This document shows positions 36,156 to 44,318 of a DNA stretch of 55,998 bases, piece after piece. The first letter of the stretch is position 1. Every line of letters starts with the position of its first letter. This stretch comes from UBA3537 sp049889395 (GTDB lineage Bacteria > Bacteroidota > Bacteroidia > Flavobacteriales > Flavobacteriaceae). Both the position numbers and the translations under genes were made by a program. The notes below the pieces were generated by a model that had not been told where the DNA came from, searched no databases, and saw only the letters and a list, made by a program, of their open reading frames with translations. The stretch is taken from contig JBMHDM010000014.1 of NCBI GenBank assembly GCA_049889395.1, positions 1 to 55,998 on the forward strand, given 5' to 3'.

Positions 36156-37580
36156 ATGAAAAATTTTAAAAGTTTAGCTTTTACTTTTATGCTAATAACT
36201 TTTGTAGCAAATGTAAATGCACAAACCGAAGACAACCCATGGCAAATTTCTATAGGAATAAATGCAGTTGATGTTTATCCTGTTGGAGAGCCTTCTCCTC
36301 AAGGAGAAATTTTTGATGAATTCTTCAATGCAACAGGCCATTGGAATATTTATCCATCAATAACTTCATTTGGTTTTAGCAAATACTTAGATGACAACTT
36401 CTCATTTGGCGTTACAGGTTCTTTTAATATAATTGAAAAATGGGGATCTAATTATGCAACTAATGAAACTGTAAAGGTTAGCGAATTAAATTATTATGCT
36501 CTTGATGGAATTGTAAAATATAGTTTGTCAGAGGTTTTAGGATTAGACAAAATTGAACCTTTTGTTGGTTTAGGTGGAGGTTATTCTTGGCTTCAAGAAG
36601 GTCCATATAATAATAATTCTGGAGGAGATTCAGACGCTAATATTGGTTTTGCAACAATAAATGGAACTTTAGGTCTTTCTTATTGGTTTTCTGACAACCT
36701 TGGCTTAACATATCAGTCAAGCTATAAGCATACTTTCTTAGATTACGGGACAACACATTTCCAACATTCTTTAGGTCTTGCTTTGAATTTTGGAGGAACA
36801 GATACAGATGGTGATGGTATCTATGACAAAAAAGATGCATGTCCAGAAGTGCCAGGGTTAGAAGAATTTAACGGTTGCCCAGACACAGATGGTGATGGTA
36901 TACAAGATTCAGAAGATGCATGTCCAGACGTTGCTGGTTTAGCAGAATTCAATGGTTGTCCAGATACAGATGGCGATGGCATTTCTGACAATAAAGACAA
37001 TTGTCCAGACGTTGCAGGCGTTGCTGCCTTAAACGGATGTCCAGATGCAGACAACGATGGTGTTGCAGATGCTGAAGATAAATGTCCAGCTGTTGCAGGA
37101 GATGTAGCAAATGGTGGATGTCCTTGGCCTGACACTGACGGCGATTCAGTTTTAGACAAAGACGATGAATGTCCAAATGAAGCTGGTACAGTTGCAAACA
37201 ATGGTTGCCCTGAGGCGCCAAATGAAGAAGTGCAAGCTCAGTTGACTAGCTATGCAAGAACAATCAACTTTGATACAGGGAAATCAAATATTAAGGAAGC
37301 TGCAAACGAAACACTTCAAGCAATCGTGGCGATTCTTAAAGAATATCCAAAAGCAAATTTTGTTGTGGAAGGACATACAGATAGTACAGCATCAGAGAAA
37401 TTTAATCAGAAACTTTCTGAGGCGAGAGCTGCAAAAGTTGTGTCTTACTTAACCGCTAACGGTGTTGACGCTTCAAGATTGACATCAGTTGGATATGGTG
37501 AAACAGCACCAATTGCTTCAAATAACACAAAAGCAGGACGTGCAACGAACAGACGTGTTGAGGTAAAATTGGCGAATTAA
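36156..37580 (+). CDS. OmpA-family outer membrane protein with TSP3 repeats
   Basis: The protein has a signal peptide ending at ANVNAQ (residue 23) and an eight-stranded outer-membrane beta-barrel-like region (about 24-210). Five or so thrombospondin type-3 calcium-binding repeats of the DTDGDGI..D..CP type follow (about 213-345), then a C-terminal OmpA peptidoglycan-binding domain with FDTGKSNIKEAAN and VVEGHTDSTASEKFNQKLSEARA. It anchors the outer membrane to the cell wall. The length is 474 residues. It has its own promoter and a strong terminator. Similar proteins are among the most abundant outer-membrane proteins of flavobacteria. Confidence 0.94.
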   Translation: MKNFKSLAFTFMLITFVANVNAQTEDNPWQISIGINAVDVYPVGEPSPQGEIFDEFFNATGHWNIYPSITSFGFSKYLDDNFSFGVTGSFNIIEKWGSNYATNETVKVSELNYYALDGIVKYSLSEVLGLDKIEPFVGLGGGYSWLQEGPYNNNSGGDSDANIGFATINGTLGLSYWFSDNLGLTYQSSYKHTFLDYGTTHFQHSLGLALNFGGTDTDGDGIYDKKDACPEVPGLEEFNGCPDTDGDGIQDSEDACPDVAGLAEFNGCPDTDGDGISDNKDNCPDVAGVAALNGCPDADNDGVADAEDKCPAVAGDVANGGCPWPDTDGDSVLDKDDECPNEAGTVANNGCPEAPNEEVQAQLTSYARTINFDTGKSNIKEAANETLQAIVAILKEYPKANFVVEGHTDSTASEKFNQKLSEARAAKVVSYLTANGVDASRLTSVGYGETAPIASNNTKAGRATNRRVEVKLAN

Positions 37581-37605
37581 TTTTGTAAACCTCAAAAATA
37601 AATTT

Positions 37606-37637
37606 AAAAACGCTTCGCTTTTGCGAGGCGTTTTTTA
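37606..37637 (+). terminator. intrinsic terminator after the OmpA-family gene
   Basis: The stem ACGCTTCGC/GCGAGGCGT (one G-T wobble) with a TTTT loop spans 37610-37631 and is followed by a T-run. It lies about 30 bp after the stop codon and just before the AddB-like gene. Confidence 0.88.
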
Positions 37638-37647
37638 TTTTTAGGGT

Positions 37648-40401
37648 ATGGGAAGCTTCATTTCGGACATACTCAAAGAACTGAAAAATCAAGAGAAAGA
37701 TTTATCAAGATTAACCTTTATACTTCCAAACAAACGTGCAGGTCTGTTTTTGAAGCAAGAATTATCAAATTATATTGATAAGGCTAGTTTTTTACCAGAA
37801 ATATGTTCTATTGAATCCTTTATTGAAGAGCTATCTCAGTTAAGAAAAATAAGTTCAATAGAGCTTCTTTTCGAATTTTATAGTGTTTACAAAAGCCTTA
37901 CCCCAAAGGACAAAGTAGAACCGTTTGATCAATTTTCAAAATGGGCTACTATTGTAGTACAGGATTTTAATGAAATTGACAGATACTTAGTTTCTCCACC
38001 AAAAATATTTGATTATATCAGTGAAGTTCAAAAAATGAACCATTGGTCTTTGGATCCCAATCCCACCAAAATGATAAAAGGGTACTTATATTTTTGGCAA
38101 CAAATAAAAGAGTATTATTTCAGCTTCAACCAACAATTGACAGACAAAGGAGTTGGATATCAGGGTTTAATGTATAGAGCTGCTGTAGAAAATCTTGAAG
38201 ATTATATTCAAAATACGAGTCGAGGCGAACATATATTTTTAGGGTTTAATGCCCTTAATTCTTCAGAATCTATCATTATTCAAGAGTTGTTACAACAACA
38301 GCGTGCACAAATTTATTGGGATATAGACCACATTTTTTTAGATAGCCCTATTCATGATGCAGGGCATTTTATTCGTCAATACAAAAAGGAGTGGCAGTTT
38401 TTTAAAACACATAAATTTAATTGGGCTACAAAAAATTATCAAAGTCATAAAAAAATTCAAATTACTGGTACCCCAAAAAACATTAGTCAGGTTAAATATA
38501 TTGGAGAGCTTCTAGATGATTTATACAAAGAAAATGCTCTTAAAAACACCGCTTTAGTCCTAGCAGATGAGTCCTTACTCTTGCCAATTTTAAATTCGAT
38601 TCCAAAACAAATTGAGAACATCAATGTTACAATGGGCTTGCCACTGCGTCAAATTCCATTTGCCTCTTTTATTGAACAATGGTTTCAACTTCAGAGTTCG
38701 TCTTTTAGAACCTATAATCATAAAGATGTGATTGGGCTATTAACACACCCTTTTATTGCACCATTTTTTTTAAATCATACCCTTGAACTCAATAGTGTTT
38801 TTAAGACCATTAAACATCAGAACTATACACAAGTCACTCTAAATCAATTAATAGGTTTTGCCCCTAAATTAGAGTCAATGTTTAAGCTTATTTTTGAACC
38901 TTGGAATAACCAACCTAAACATGCTTTAAAACAATTTAAAGCCTTAATTTTTGAGCTAAAGAAATCTTATGAAGCTCAAAAAGGGAAACAGTTTTTACCC
39001 AAGGAATATTTACTAAGATTCCTAGAATTATTCAATCAAATTGAACATTTAGATGCGACTTATTCTTATATAAATTCTATTAAGACGCTTCATGGTTTGT
39101 ATCGAGAATTATTGAATAAAGAAACTTTAGACTTTAAAGGAGAGCCACTCAAAGGATTGCAAATTATGGGGATGTTGGAATCTCGTGTTTTAGATTTTGA
39201 AACGGTTATTTTAGTTTCTGTAAACGAAGGGATTATCCCTGCAGGGAAAACACAAAATTCTTTTATCCCTTTTGACGTAAAGATAGAAAACCGTCTCCCA
39301 ACATATAAAGAAAAAGACGCAATATATACGTATCATTTCTACCGACTTTTGCAGCGCGCCAAAAATATTCATCTTGTTTATAATACTGAACCAGACGTAT
39401 TGAATGGAGGAGAGCCAAGTCGATTTATTGCGCAGCTACAATTTGAAGGGCTTCACAACCTCAAACATCAAATTGTTGTTCCAAAAATTTCTACTCAAAA
39501 TTTAAAACTACAAGAAGTTATAAAAACGCCTCAAATTATAGAACAATTGAAATTTATTGCAGTAGAGGGTTTTTCTCCCTCATCGCTTGGGCAATACATA
39601 AGAAATCCTATTGATTTTTATAATTACAAGATTCTTGGGATAGAACAACCCAATGAATTAGAAGAAAGTATAGAGGCCAGTACTTTTGGTAGTGTGATTC
39701 ATTTTACTTTAAAAGAATTTTACTCCAATTTTGTTGGTCATAAATTAGAGGTTTCTAAACTTGAGGCTCTTAAACCAAAAATTCAAGACACAGTATATCA
39801 TTTTTTTAAAAAACTTTATAAGGAAGGCGATCTTTCGACGGGTAAAAATTTTATTAGTTATGAAATTGCGAAACGGTATATTCATAGTTTTATAGATGAA
39901 GAAATTCAGTTTATAAAAGAGGGAAACGAAGTCCTAATTCAATCTATTGAAGAGACGGTGGAATTTGATTTTCAATATCCTGAGTTTGAATTTCCAATAA
40001 AATTAAAAGGAAATGTCGATCGTATTGATATTTGCAATGGGACTCAGCGCATTATTGATTATAAGACTTCAAAAGTTTCGCAAATAGATTTGAATTTGAT
40101 TGAATGGGATGAAATCACAAAGGACTACAAGAAGCATAACAAGAGTTTTCAGGTTTTGATGTATGCCTATATTTTAAGCAAAAGGCAACCATTTGAGGGC
40201 CTAACTGTAGCTGGAATTTATTCATTTAAGAACCTCAAAGCAAGGGTTATAAATTTTACTAAAAAGAACAAACCAGGTTTGGGAGCTTCTAAGCAACAAT
40301 ATATCACATCAGAGGTTTTGCAAGCTTTTGAAAACGAGATGAAAAGCCTACTTCTCGAATTGTTTGATCCCGAATTGCCATTTTTAGAAAAAGAAGTATG
40401 A
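37648..40401 (+). CDS. AddB-like PD-(D/E)XK nuclease family protein
   Basis: At 917 residues the protein has an inactivated helicase-like N-terminal part (LTFILPNKRAGLFLKQEL but no Walker A lysine loop) and a C-terminal RecB-type nuclease domain. This runs SPSSLGQYIRNPIDFYNY, EASTFGSVIHFTLKEF, GNVDRIDI and IIDYKTSK (near residue 804). This is the AddB organisation. The four cysteines that bind an iron-sulphur cluster in Bacillus AddB are not seen; only isolated cysteines occur. It is presumably the partner of the AddA-like protein at 31696-34830. The next gene overlaps it by 4 bp. Confidence 0.85.
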   Translation: MGSFISDILKELKNQEKDLSRLTFILPNKRAGLFLKQELSNYIDKASFLPEICSIESFIEELSQLRKISSIELLFEFYSVYKSLTPKDKVEPFDQFSKWATIVVQDFNEIDRYLVSPPKIFDYISEVQKMNHWSLDPNPTKMIKGYLYFWQQIKEYYFSFNQQLTDKGVGYQGLMYRAAVENLEDYIQNTSRGEHIFLGFNALNSSESIIIQELLQQQRAQIYWDIDHIFLDSPIHDAGHFIRQYKKEWQFFKTHKFNWATKNYQSHKKIQITGTPKNISQVKYIGELLDDLYKENALKNTALVLADESLLLPILNSIPKQIENINVTMGLPLRQIPFASFIEQWFQLQSSSFRTYNHKDVIGLLTHPFIAPFFLNHTLELNSVFKTIKHQNYTQVTLNQLIGFAPKLESMFKLIFEPWNNQPKHALKQFKALIFELKKSYEAQKGKQFLPKEYLLRFLELFNQIEHLDATYSYINSIKTLHGLYRELLNKETLDFKGEPLKGLQIMGMLESRVLDFETVILVSVNEGIIPAGKTQNSFIPFDVKIENRLPTYKEKDAIYTYHFYRLLQRAKNIHLVYNTEPDVLNGGEPSRFIAQLQFEGLHNLKHQIVVPKISTQNLKLQEVIKTPQIIEQLKFIAVEGFSPSSLGQYIRNPIDFYNYKILGIEQPNELEESIEASTFGSVIHFTLKEFYSNFVGHKLEVSKLEALKPKIQDTVYHFFKKLYKEGDLSTGKNFISYEIAKRYIHSFIDEEIQFIKEGNEVLIQSIEETVEFDFQYPEFEFPIKLKGNVDRIDICNGTQRIIDYKTSKVSQIDLNLIEWDEITKDYKKHNKSFQVLMYAYILSKRQPFEGLTVAGIYSFKNLKARVINFTKKNKPGLGASKQQYITSEVLQAFENEMKSLLLELFDPELPFLEKEV

Positions 40402-41243
40402 TTGTAAAGGCATTAAATAAAGAACACAAAAGAGTAAAAAAGCGCTCTATTGTATACGATTTATTTTATAACGATACAATACAAAAAGCCCCTCTAATTA
40501 TTTTTTGTCACGGTTACAAAGGGTTTAAAGATTGGGGTGCATGGAATTTATTAGCAGAGGCATTTGCTTTACAAGGCATTGCTTTTTTAAAGTTTAATTT
40601 TTCTCACAATGGAGGAACTGTGACTCAGCCCGTAGATTTTCCAGATTTGGCCGCTTTTGCTGAAAACAACTATTCCAAAGAACTTGAGGATTTAGATTCT
40701 GTTATAGAAATGGTTTCCAACAGCTATAAAAATCACACCGCATTGGATGTTGAAACCCTTATTTTAATGGGGCACAGTAGAGGTGGAGGAATTGTTACAA
40801 TTAAAACATCAGAAGATTCTCGAGTAAAAAAACTAATCACCCTAGCAGGAGTAAGTGATTATAAATCAAGATTTCCACAAGGGGAAGCCCTAAAAATATG
40901 GCAGGAAAAAGGGGTGTATTTTATTGAAAACGGCCGAACAAAGCAAAAAATGCCACACAACTTCCAGTTTTATCAAGATTTTATAGCTCATGAAAATCGA
41001 TTAAGTATAGAAAATGCGGCCACAAAAATTAGTATTCCACATCTTATTGTTCATGGAGATGCAGATTCTACTGTCCCTTTTTTTGAAGCAAATCAATTAA
41101 AATTATGGAGCAAGCCAAGCATCATCTATAAAGTTAGGGGTGGGGATCATGTTTTTGGGGCTAAACATCCGTGGGAAATTCCAGAAATGCCACGAGATTT
41201 GGAGCTTATTTTTTCAAAAATATTGGATTTTATTAACAATTAG
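40398..41243 (+). CDS. alpha/beta hydrolase
   Basis: This is a serine hydrolase fold of 281 residues. The nucleophile elbow is GHSRGGG (Ser127), the acid is in VHGDADSTVP and the histidine in GGDHVFGAKHPWE. An early FCHGYKGFKDWGAW segment forms the oxyanion region. There is no signal peptide. The start codon overlaps the AddB-like stop in an ATGA arrangement, so the two are translated together. The substrate is unknown. Confidence 0.92.
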   Translation: MIVKALNKEHKRVKKRSIVYDLFYNDTIQKAPLIIFCHGYKGFKDWGAWNLLAEAFALQGIAFLKFNFSHNGGTVTQPVDFPDLAAFAENNYSKELEDLDSVIEMVSNSYKNHTALDVETLILMGHSRGGGIVTIKTSEDSRVKKLITLAGVSDYKSRFPQGEALKIWQEKGVYFIENGRTKQKMPHNFQFYQDFIAHENRLSIENAATKISIPHLIVHGDADSTVPFFEANQLKLWSKPSIIYKVRGGDHVFGAKHPWEIPEMPRDLELIFSKILDFINN

Positions 41244-41335
41244 CTCTACTTCTTAAGAAAAATGGTATTTATCTGATAATTTTTTTGGTATTACCAAAGT
41301 AATTTTTGTAATTTAGGCTAAAATAAAATTATATT

Positions 41336-41530
41336 ATGGGATATTCATTTAAAAATAGCAAAGGAAAAACGTATTATTTACACACTAAAGACGTTGTCTT
41401 GAAAGGTGGAAGAAACCAAACAATTTATTATTTCGCAAAAGATGAGCGTTCAAACTCGTGTGATCTTCCTGCTGGGAAAAAGATTGTTGAAAATGAAAAA
41501 ACAGGTCTTCCATTTGTGAAGAAAGCATAA
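41336..41530 (+). CDS. small conserved protein of 64 aa
   Basis: The gene encodes a basic 64-residue protein (begins MGYSFKNSKGKTYYLHTK, contains IYYFAKDERSNSCDLPAG). I recall near-identical proteins in many flavobacteria but no known function. The fold is probably a small beta sheet with one helix. It is monocistronic, preceded by a TTTGGT/ACCAAA inverted repeat at 41284-41298 and followed by a strong terminator, which suggests a well-expressed housekeeping product. Confidence 0.88.
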   Translation: MGYSFKNSKGKTYYLHTKDVVLKGGRNQTIYYFAKDERSNSCDLPAGKKIVENEKTGLPFVKKA

Positions 41531-41550
41531 TACGTTTTCCAAAAACAATT

Positions 41551-41581
41551 AAAAAACCCACTCAAATGAGTGGGTTTTTTT
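41551..41581. terminator. bidirectional intrinsic terminator
   Basis: The perfect stem CCCACTC/GAGTGGG (41557-41563 and 41568-41574) with an AAAT loop is flanked by A-runs and T-runs. It serves the 64-residue gene and the convergent 126-residue gene. Confidence 0.92.
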
Positions 41582-41624
41582 ATGCCTTATATTTTTTTAT
41601 GATGTAAAATTGATTTTTATTTTT

Positions 41625-42005
41625 TTACATGGATCGAACAACAGGCGCTCCTAATATTCCACTGACACAATATTGCCCAGTCAAGTTTATAAGCTCCGTA
41701 AACATTTCTGCTCTTTGTTGTCCTAGTTGCATATGCGCTTGAGCGCCCTCTGGGCCATTATATATTTCTGTAATTCCATATAACGTATGGCCTGTTTCTC
41801 CACTAGTTGGGTCTAGTGGATTGTTGAACTCTGGACTTTTCATTACGGCATAACATAGAATAATAGGCTCTACATCCCCAACGATATGATGCGTTTCACG
41901 CATGAATGATTCATGTGTGTTTAGAAAGGTTTCCATTCTTTCGGTGTCATTATTTGGCACTTTAAACGCCACATGAAACCCCACACAACCTGTTTTAATT
42001 TTCAT
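41625..42005 (-). CDS. hypothetical protein (126 aa)
   Basis: The 126-residue protein is not recognised. It begins MKIKTGCVGFHVAFKVPNND, and the stretch from ERMETFLNTHESFMRE to EPIILCYAVMKSPEF reads like a small alpha/beta domain. This may be a dimeric ferredoxin-like barrel of the kind found in antibiotic-biosynthesis monooxygenase-like proteins, but that is a guess. There is no signal peptide. It is convergent with the 64-residue gene across a terminator and divergent from the small membrane-protein pair. Confidence 0.78.
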   Translation of the reverse strand: MKIKTGCVGFHVAFKVPNNDTERMETFLNTHESFMRETHHIVGDVEPIILCYAVMKSPEFNNPLDPTSGETGHTLYGITEIYNGPEGAQAHMQLGQQRAEMFTELINLTGQYCVSGILGAPVVRSM

Positions 42006-42098
42006 AATATATAGTTTAATTATGGTTCATTCCAAATATACAGAAATTTACTTGCAAATTAAAACTAATAAAATATTTAATGAACAATAAGATTACAC

Positions 42099-42148
42099 CA
42101 ACGCGATTTAAGAAAAGCTAAAATGTCAAATGAGCGCCATGATTTTTA
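42099..42148 (+). repeat. 50-bp dispersed repeat, copy A
   Basis: This matches 45222-45271 at 41 of 50 positions in the same orientation, with the shared core CAAATGAGCGCCA followed by GATTTTTA. It is intergenic. The two copies bracket the small-lipoprotein cluster. Confidence 0.75.
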
Positions 42149-42233
42149 TATTACTACAAATAATTTAATTATAATTTAACAAATTATAAATTTTTTAACT
42201 TTATTATTGTATAATATTTAAAAATAATAAATT

Positions 42234-42404
42234 ATGGTTAAAAATTTTATATATAAATGGTATCCTGTTATTCTTGCATTCATATGTCTAGTTTACTCGG
42301 TCTCATTAGGGTATTTAGGCAAAGTTGAGGAGGCGCAATATTCAGCTCATTGGCCTGGGACAATTTTACTATTCGCAATAGCCATAAGACAAAGAAGAAA
42401 ATAA
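42234..42404 (+). CDS. putative small membrane protein 1 (56 aa)
   Basis: This short ORF reads MVKNFIYKWYPVILAFICLV at its start and ends in a basic IRQRRK tail. Hydrophobic segments near residues 11-28 and 41-51 predict two short membrane helices. Its stop overlaps the start of the next small gene by one base (TAATG), which is evidence for translation of both. No homologue is recognised. Confidence 0.55.
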   Translation: MVKNFIYKWYPVILAFICLVYSVSLGYLGKVEEAQYSAHWPGTILLFAIAIRQRRK

Positions 42405-42577
42405 TGGACTTAGGTATTTTTATTATAGGGTTTATAATTTTTGTTGTTTATGTTTATTTTTTAGTTTGGAACATATTCTATGGTACAAAAAAACAAAGGA
42501 AAGAAAATAATTATAACCAAGAAGTAGATAATATTGATAGCGACGGAATGGGCAACTTTAGTCGTTTCGGAAATTAA
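42404..42577 (+). CDS. putative small membrane protein 2 (57 aa)
   Basis: Starting at the ATG within TAATG, the product is MDLGIFIIGF..., with one strong membrane helix (residues 4-26) followed by a basic-then-acidic cytoplasmic tail ending in GNFSRFGN. The frame is open upstream to 42350, but the overlap start fits coupled translation with the preceding 56-residue gene. No family is recognised. Confidence 0.6.
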   Translation: MDLGIFIIGFIIFVVYVYFLVWNIFYGTKKQRKENNYNQEVDNIDSDGMGNFSRFGN

Positions 42578-42639
42578 ATCTCACCATCGCTACTAAAAGC
42601 AAAGAAGAAAAAAGCAGAGAGGATTAAAACTTTTTTTAT
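42574..42639 (-). pseudogene. decayed lipoprotein signal-peptide remnant
   Basis: Read on the minus strand, this stretch encodes IKKVLILSAFFFFAFSSDGE and then a stop. It parallels the start of the 44316-44732 lipoprotein (KKLLLLSALFIFACSSVDSS) at DNA and protein level, but the start codon is ATA and the lipobox cysteine is phenylalanine. It appears to be what is left of a fourth lipoprotein gene. It abuts the stop codon of the 42636-42968 gene. Confidence 0.6.
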
Positions 42640-42968
42640 TTTTTAAATTTAAAATAAGTTAAATTGAATTTATCATTGATTATACGACCTTGAATATCTG
42701 CCTCCCTTATTGCATTACAAAATCCATTTTTTGAGTGAGCATCTCCAAAACTATCAATATTTGCCCCTGAAACATAATACTTATCACCTTTAATGACCAC
42801 AGCTAATTCACATTTATCTCCCTCCATATTAAGCATACAAATACCACAAGATGCTTGAGCGCTAATTAATTCAATATTAGGGTTAAACGCTAGTTCTTCA
42901 GTTGAGGTTTTTTCACTTTGTTTACAAGCGAAGATAAGAAAGACAGAGAGTAGGAGTAGTTTTTTCAT
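42636..42968 (-). CDS. small lipoprotein, DUF6370-like
   Basis: The 110-residue protein has a lipoprotein signal (MKKLLLLSVFLIFACKQSEK, lipidated Cys15). A compact domain follows with the pattern CGICMLNMEGDKCELAVVI, then YYVSGANIDSFGDAHSKNGFCNAIREADIQG. These cysteines and the GDAHSKNGFCN motif match my memory of the DUF6370 family. The function is unknown; the cysteines might bind metal or form disulphides. It has a good promoter match just upstream, and its signal sequence is shared with neighbours. Confidence 0.82.
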   Translation of the reverse strand: MKKLLLLSVFLIFACKQSEKTSTEELAFNPNIELISAQASCGICMLNMEGDKCELAVVIKGDKYYVSGANIDSFGDAHSKNGFCNAIREADIQGRIINDKFNLTYFKFKK

Positions 42969-42988
42969 AATTAAATTATGTTATACTT

Positions 42989-43019
42989 CAAATGTAAGAA
43001 ATTTAAGTTTTACCTACAA
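42989..43019 (-). promoter_or_regulatory. predicted promoter of the DUF6370-like lipoprotein gene
   Basis: On the minus strand TTG (43017-43019), 20 nt, then TACATTTG (42989-42996) fits the Bacteroidota consensus, placing the transcription start about 14 nt before the ATG. The -33 box lies inside the 43012-43068 repeat. Confidence 0.55.
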
Positions 43020-43068
43020 AGAGGTTTAGAAATAGCTGAACTAAAAGAAGAGGATTTGCCTATGGTTA
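43012..43068 (+). repeat. 57-bp direct repeat, copy A
   Basis: Nearly identical to 44260-44318 in the same orientation. On the plus strand both copies keep an open frame reading RGLE-AELKEED-...MV followed by a stop, so they look like duplicated 3' ends of one gene. In copy A the frame is open from an ATG at 42978 to a stop at 43076 (32 codons). Each copy lies upstream of a minus-strand gene. Confidence 0.75.
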
Positions 43069-43164
43069 GTAAATGAATTATTAATAAGTAATATAAAAAT
43101 TCATCCACAACTTTAAGGGAGTGAATCAACTTGGGTTTATTTATTAATATTGAATCACAAAAAA

Positions 43165-43665
43165 TTATCTCATTTTATCATTAATTTTTTTTGAAACAAA
43201 TTCAGCAAGACTGATTATCCTGTTGTTAGTCCAAATTGTTCTATATGACGAAAATGAGCCTATTAACTTATTCTCAAAATAGAAAAACCCTTTTAATGTA
43301 TTTCTTGTAGATGAACTTTGGCTTACTATGTAAAGCACTAAATTTTTATTATTGATTTTGTAAAAATCATTTATTGATTTTATATCATCATTTATAATAT
43401 CATTTATTTCAAGAGGTAAATTTACAGAAATGGCATTCAGAGCTAATTCATTATTTAAAATCAAAGAAAATTGTTTTGAATACGAGTCAGCGGGGTCCTC
43501 ATCAAAATAAATTATATCAAAAGTTAAATCTTTTTCAAATAACTTATTTAAGACAAAATTTGTGTTTTTTGGTTGAGCATATATACTAAATGAAAAAAAA
43601 ATAAAGACACCTAAAATTAAAGATGTCTTTATTTTTGAAATTAAATTAATCATAAAATTATTCAT
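43165..43665 (-). CDS. hypothetical secreted protein (166 aa)
   Basis: The protein has an N-terminal signal peptide (about residues 10-30, ending FSIYAQ) and a mature part of about 135 residues without a recognised domain. It contains VLNKLFEKDLTFDIIYFDEDP and LVLYIVSQSSSTRNTLKGFFYFENK. Overall it may be an alpha/beta domain with strand-forming stretches. It overlaps the upstream 164-residue gene by 8 bp, so the two are one translational unit. Confidence 0.75.
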   Translation of the reverse strand: MNNFMINLISKIKTSLILGVFIFFSFSIYAQPKNTNFVLNKLFEKDLTFDIIYFDEDPADSYSKQFSLILNNELALNAISVNLPLEINDIINDDIKSINDFYKINNKNLVLYIVSQSSSTRNTLKGFFYFENKLIGSFSSYRTIWTNNRIISLAEFVSKKINDKMR

Positions 43666-44152
43666 TAAGTCTACCTAAACGAGCTGTGACTTTAACTTCT
43701 GTTTTTTTGTAAATAAATCCTATTCCTAAAATAGGCTTTGCGGTTGTAGTTTGATATCTAGGATATAAAACAACATCATTTGATTTATTTTTCGTTATAA
43801 GATTGTGTGTTGCAATTGAAGCTGTATTATCTCTAAATAATGCAAAAATACCTCCGGAAGAAAGGTTTGTGATTGCACTACCAATCACAGGAACAGTAGC
43901 AGTACTTACAGGTGCAGGAGTTTGTGATGAAACTTGTTGGTCAACTTGACCGAACTTCTTTTTTTGAAATAATCTTTCCCAATCAATACCAAGTATTCTT
44001 GTTGTGGATGCACTTGCGGAAGCTTGACCAGTAACTGTAAAGTCACTTTTGTTAAATTGAATGTGAGAATCTGGATTCTTCATTGTGTTGTGGGTAGCAC
44101 TGCAACTAGTTATTAGAACTGCTGAGAACGCCATTAAAACTAATTTTTTCAT
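43658..44152 (-). CDS. putative lipoprotein (164 aa)
   Basis: The signal peptide ends in a lipobox (LITSCSATHN, Cys17). The mature part includes FTVTGQASASASTTRILGIDW and ends ILGIGFIYKKTEVKVTARLGRL. The GQASASASTTRILGI stretch resembles small Bacteroidota lipoproteins of the TRL/DUF6567 type, but I am unsure of the family. It overlaps the 166-residue secreted-protein gene by 8 bp and lies about 108 bp downstream of repeat copy B. Confidence 0.75.
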   Translation of the reverse strand: MKKLVLMAFSAVLITSCSATHNTMKNPDSHIQFNKSDFTVTGQASASASTTRILGIDWERLFQKKKFGQVDQQVSSQTPAPVSTATVPVIGSAITNLSSGGIFALFRDNTASIATHNLITKNKSNDVVLYPRYQTTTAKPILGIGFIYKKTEVKVTARLGRLNE

Positions 44153-44259
44153 TGTTATTTTGGTTTATAGTTAATTAATAACTTAAACTTAAGAAAAATA
44201 AAATAAAAATTTAGTACATATATGGGACATTAATAATTTATTTCAATATATTAGAAATA

Positions 44260-44318
44260 ACCTACTTAAGAGGTTTAGAAAAAGCTGAACTAAAAGAAGA
44301 GGATATGCTTATGGTTTA
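44260..44318 (+). repeat. 57-bp direct repeat, copy B
   Basis: Second copy of the repeat at 43012-43068 with one inserted base near the start and few substitutions. Its right end overlaps the stop codon of the 44316-44732 gene on the opposite strand. Confidence 0.75.

Noticed and set aside
36790..37200. Regular GATGG/CCAGA periodicity resembling a CRISPR or satellite array
   Set aside because: The repeats are in frame and encode DxDGDGI TSP3 units; there are no unique spacers.
36821..37221. Open frames of 90 and 126 codons on the minus strand
   Set aside because: They are mirror frames of the calcium-binding TSP3 repeats in the OmpA-family gene, giving repetitive Ser/Pro/Gly or His/Leu/Gln products.
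42978..43076. A 32-codon plus-strand ORF
   Set aside because: It has an ATG and a plausible protein composition, but it lies over the promoter of the 42636-42968 gene and its 3' half is the duplicated repeat; treated as a gene fragment rather than a gene.
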